From Thiotrichales bacterium (lineage in GTDB: Bacteria; Pseudomonadota; Gammaproteobacteria; Thiomicrospirales; Thiomicrospiraceae): 15,989 nucleotides of DNA. The stretch's first letter is position 1, and each line of letters opens with the position of its first letter. The translations under genes were made by a program, and so were the position numbers. The notes under the pieces were generated by a model. That model ran no database searches. It was given only the letters and a program-made list of their open reading frames with translations, and had not been told where the DNA came from. Location of the stretch: positions 1-15,989 of the forward strand of contig JALVTA010000225.1 in NCBI GenBank assembly GCA_027036095.1, read 5' to 3'. Positions 13,717-15,989 of this stretch are shown here, piece after piece.

Positions 13717-14235
13717 TCAGTGCATGCGCCTGAGCACATCGTCCCCATCGATGAAGTGATGCTTGAGGGCGGCGGCCACATGCACGCCCACCAGCATCAG
13801 CAGCAGCCAGGCCAGCAGCTCATGCCCTTCCTTGAAAAATTCGTGCAGCATGTCGTTCTCGCCGATGAGCACCGGCATGGCCACACCGAAGAACAGGGGC
13901 GCCTCCCCCTTGGTGGTGATGGCCAGATAGCCGAAGGCGGCCACCAGCAGCAGGCCCAGATTGAGGGCCATTTTCATCAGGTCGGCCAGCCGACATTCCC
14001 ATGGGCCCATGTGGGGAGGATAGGCGGGCTGGGTCTGCAGCTTGCTGACGGGAATGCGGATGAGCACCAGCAGTGCCAGCAGAATGCCGAGGCTGGTATG
14101 CAGGCCCAGCTGTGATGGATCATCATCGTCCATGAGGTCGCCGATGACGAACTGGACGAAAAACAGGGCGGCGATGCCCCAGTGCAGCAGCTTGCTGACC
14201 AGACCATAGCGTTCGGCGGTGTTCCACAGTTGCAT
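13717..14235 (-). CDS. Cytochrome b561-family di-haem membrane protein
   Basis: A 172-residue four-helix inner-membrane protein of the prokaryotic cytochrome b561 family (CybB-like), which exchanges electrons with the quinone pool; the E. coli member is reported to oxidise superoxide. Helices lie at about 12-32, 44-63, 87-106 and 138-156. Likely haem-ligand histidines are in LLHWG (His18), LGLHTSLG (His46), EGHELLAW (His138) and VGVHVAAAL (His152), spaced as in the family. The ATG at 14235 has GGAG about 7 bases upstream (14244-14247). It is the third gene after selO and rsgA, 21 bases from rsgA, and its transcript should end at the terminator 13614-13649. The electron donor or acceptor cannot be told from sequence. 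Confidence 0.9.
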   Translation of the reverse strand: MQLWNTAERYGLVSKLLHWGIAALFFVQFVIGDLMDDDDPSQLGLHTSLGILLALLVLIRIPVSKLQTQPAYPPHMGPWECRLADLMKMALNLGLLLVAAFGYLAITTKGEAPLFFGVAMPVLIGENDMLHEFFKEGHELLAWLLLMLVGVHVAAALKHHFIDGDDVLRRMH

Positions 14236-14256
14236 GGTTGTCGTCTCCTCTGATCG

Positions 14257-15246
14257 TTATAGGTCGAATTCTTCCCGCAGCCGCTGGAAGCTGTGATAGC
14301 GCGTGAAGGCGATCTCGCCATCGGCCACGGCCGCCAGCACGGCGCAGCCGGGCTCGTCGGTGTGGGTGCAGTCGTTGAAGCGGCAGCCCTGCGCTACCTG
14401 GTGAATGTCGGGGAAGCAGGCTTCCAGCGCCTTGAGGTTCTCCGGCTTCTCCGGGCTGAACAGGCGCACCCCGGGCGAGTCGATCAGGTCCCCTCCTTCC
14501 GGCAGATGATACAGCACGCTGTTGGTGGTGGTGTGCCGGCCCAGTCCGGTAGCCTCCGACAGCGCGCCGATGCGGATGTCCAGGTCGGGAATGAGCGCCT
14601 TGATCAGCGACGACTTGCCGGCACCGGAGGGTCCCACGAGAACCGATGTATGCTCCTTGAGCGCCTCGCGCAGCTTGTCAAGACCGCTGCCGTCCACCGC
14701 CGAGACGGGCAGGATGGGCAGGTCCAGCTCGTCATAGGCCAGCAGGGTTTCCGCCAGCGCCTCCCATTCCTCTTCGCTTTCGATCAGGTCGGTCTTGTTG
14801 ATGATCAGAAGCGGCTCGAAACCCTGCTGGCAGCAGGCCACCAGATAGCGGTCGATCATGTCCGGATGCACGCCCGGATCCAGCGGTGCCACGATGCCGA
14901 TGCGGTCGATGTTGGCGGCGATCATGCGGTCCTGTCCGCGGAAGCCGGGGCGGGCCAGCAGGCTCTCGCGCGGTTCCAGTGCGATGACCACGCCCTCGCC
15001 CGGCACGCCGGTTTCCGTCCACAGCACCCGGTCGCCGGCCACCAGTTTGCCCAGATTCTGCCGGATGGCGCAGTTGTGGTGCTCACCCTGTTCGTCTTCC
15101 ACCAGCACCCGCTTGCCGAAGTTGGTGATGACCACGCCATTGTGGGCGCGTGCGCGTTCCTCCGGCGTCAGCGCCTCGGCATTGCGGCGTTTTTCCACCC
15201 GGCGCTGCTGCTGGCGGTTGAGTTTGCGGCGCGTGTGCTTGCCCAT
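14257..15246 (-). CDS. rsgA: Small-subunit ribosome biogenesis GTPase RsgA
   Basis: A 329-residue circularly permuted GTPase that assists late 30S subunit maturation. Order: a basic N-terminal tail (MGKHTRRKLNRQQQRRVEKR), an OB-fold domain (about 35-100), then the permuted G domain with NKTD (G4) at 150-153 before the P-loop GPSGAGKSS at 205-213 and the switch DSPG (about 255). The C-terminal zinc-binding region reads CxFPDIH...CRFNDCTHTDEPGC with the typical Cys-Cys-His-Cys set. Length is usual for the family. The ATG at 15246 lies 5 bases after the selO stop, with only a weak ribosome site (GGAACC) inside selO, so translation is probably coupled. All key motifs are intact. Confidence 0.97.
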   Translation of the reverse strand: MGKHTRRKLNRQQQRRVEKRRNAEALTPEERARAHNGVVITNFGKRVLVEDEQGEHHNCAIRQNLGKLVAGDRVLWTETGVPGEGVVIALEPRESLLARPGFRGQDRMIAANIDRIGIVAPLDPGVHPDMIDRYLVACCQQGFEPLLIINKTDLIESEEEWEALAETLLAYDELDLPILPVSAVDGSGLDKLREALKEHTSVLVGPSGAGKSSLIKALIPDLDIRIGALSEATGLGRHTTTNSVLYHLPEGGDLIDSPGVRLFSPEKPENLKALEACFPDIHQVAQGCRFNDCTHTDEPGCAVLAAVADGEIAFTRYHSFQRLREEFDL

Positions 15247-15251
15247 GGGTT

Positions 15252-15989
15252 TCAGGTTCCGCAGAAAGTCTGAGTGATGCGCTCATGGGGCTTTGGCGGC
15301 GCCATGAACGGTCGTGTGGATGCATTGTCGCAGAAAGGCTGTCGCACTGCATCCAGCAGGGCATGCAGCGGGGCGGGATCCCCCGCTTCCGCCGCATCCA
15401 GCGCCCGCTGCACCTGATGGTTGCGGGGAGTCACCGCCGGATTGGCCGTGTCCATGTCCCGGGCGGCCTGCTCGGGCGGCAGTGCCAGTCGGGTGCGCCA
15501 GCGTTCCAGCCATGTCCGCCAGCGGGCGTCATCCGGCAGTGCGTGCGCCGTCTCACCCCGCAGCCAGGTGGCCAGCCGGCGGAAGGTGAGGGTGTAGTCC
15601 TGTTCCGTTTTCGCCATCAGCGTCAGCAGGTCGTAGGTGAGCGTGCGGTCCGGTTCGGGCAGCGCCAGCTTATCTGTCATGCCCGCCAGCCAGTCCTTTT
15701 CCAGCTGCGGGCCGAAACTTTCCAGCGCCGTCTGTGCCCGGTCGCGCGCCCGCTCCGGGGATGCATCCAGCAGCGGCAGCAGGGTTTCGGCCAGTCGGGT
15801 CAGGTTCCACGCCCCCATGGTGGGCTGGTTGGCGAAAGCATAGCGCCCGCCGGTGTCGATGCTGCTGAACACCGTGTCCGGATGATAGGTGTCCATGAAG
15901 GCGCAGGGGCCGTAGTCGATGGTCTCGCCGGCCATGCTCATGTTGTCGGTGTTCATCACCCCGTGGATGAAGCCCACCTGCAGCCAGCG
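15252..15989 (-). CDS. selO: Protein adenylyltransferase SelO, C-terminal half (N-terminus beyond window)
   Basis: The visible 245 codons are the second half of a SelO/YdiU pseudokinase that transfers AMP to protein Ser/Thr/Tyr residues (AMPylation), linked in E. coli to redox stress. The segment HGVMNTDNMSMAGETIDYGP, with the catalytic/metal-binding Asp and Asn residues, is near the window edge, followed by CAFMDTY, SSIDTGGRYAFANQP and WNLTRLAETLLP. The C-terminus is FCGT, with Cys at the position occupied by Sec or Cys in the family. The first half with the nucleotide-binding loop is not in the window; the frame is open at base 15989. Another Cys follows YGP and could be the redox partner. 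The gene leads the operon into rsgA and cytochrome b561. Confidence 0.95.
   Translation of the reverse strand, partial: RWLQVGFIHGVMNTDNMSMAGETIDYGPCAFMDTYHPDTVFSSIDTGGRYAFANQPTMGAWNLTRLAETLLPLLDASPERARDRAQTALESFGPQLEKDWLAGMTDKLALPEPDRTLTYDLLTLMAKTEQDYTLTFRRLATWLRGETAHALPDDARWRTWLERWRTRLALPPEQAARDMDTANPAVTPRNHQVQRALDAAEAGDPAPLHALLDAVRQPFCDNASTRPFMAPPKPHERITQTFCGT

Noticed and set aside
1..15989. CRISPR arrays, tRNA or rRNA genes, insertion sequences, prophage genes
   Set aside because: No regularly spaced repeats, cloverleaf-like sequences, transposase or phage protein signatures were seen on either strand.

Overview
The window is GC-rich, densely packed bacterial chromosome with no gene-free stretch over 300 bases. 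The partial gene order hisS-yfgM-bamB-der on the plus strand is the conserved outer-membrane/GTPase cluster of Gammaproteobacteria. Together with a split YeeE/YedE-type (sulfur compound) transporter, two small periplasmic c-type cytochromes and a large FAD/Fe-S oxidoreductase, this suggests a respiring, possibly sulfur-metabolising gammaproteobacterium. The phylum-level placement is well supported; the lifestyle is inference.

Plus strand, 1-5414: the 3' end of hisS, yfgM, bamB and der are translationally linked, with overlaps or gaps of a few bases. A short dispersed repeat follows der. Next comes a two-gene type II toxin-antitoxin module: a ribbon-helix-helix antitoxin preceded by a 9-bp palindrome, overlapping a MazF/PemK-like toxin. 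Plus strand, 5472-9338: a single 1288-residue protein joins an N-terminal domain of the DUF3683 type, a D-lactate/glycolate-dehydrogenase-like FAD module, two [4Fe-4S] motifs and two CCG cysteine-rich domains.

Minus strand, 9356-13323: a soluble PAS-GGDEF-EAL protein with a degenerate GGDEF site and an intact EAL site, two separately transcribed small cytochromes c with terminators, and a tightly coupled pair of YeeE/YedE half-size membrane proteins. Plus strand, 13429-13608: a 59-codon gene for a two-helix membrane peptide with its own ribosome site and a strong bidirectional terminator. Minus strand, 13717-15989: a probable three-gene operon selO (partial)-rsgA-cytochrome b561, followed by a second, same-sense copy of the dispersed repeat.

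Most of the content belongs to known families. The points most worth a second look are the 3'-flanking repeat present twice in 16 kb in the same orientation relative to its upstream gene, the 59-residue membrane peptide, the split sulfur-transporter pair next to cytochromes, the 8-bp tandem duplication of the ribosome-binding region of the giant oxidoreductase, and the start-stop mini-ORFs in front of the c-di-GMP gene. I see no CRISPR array, tRNA, rRNA, prophage or insertion sequence.
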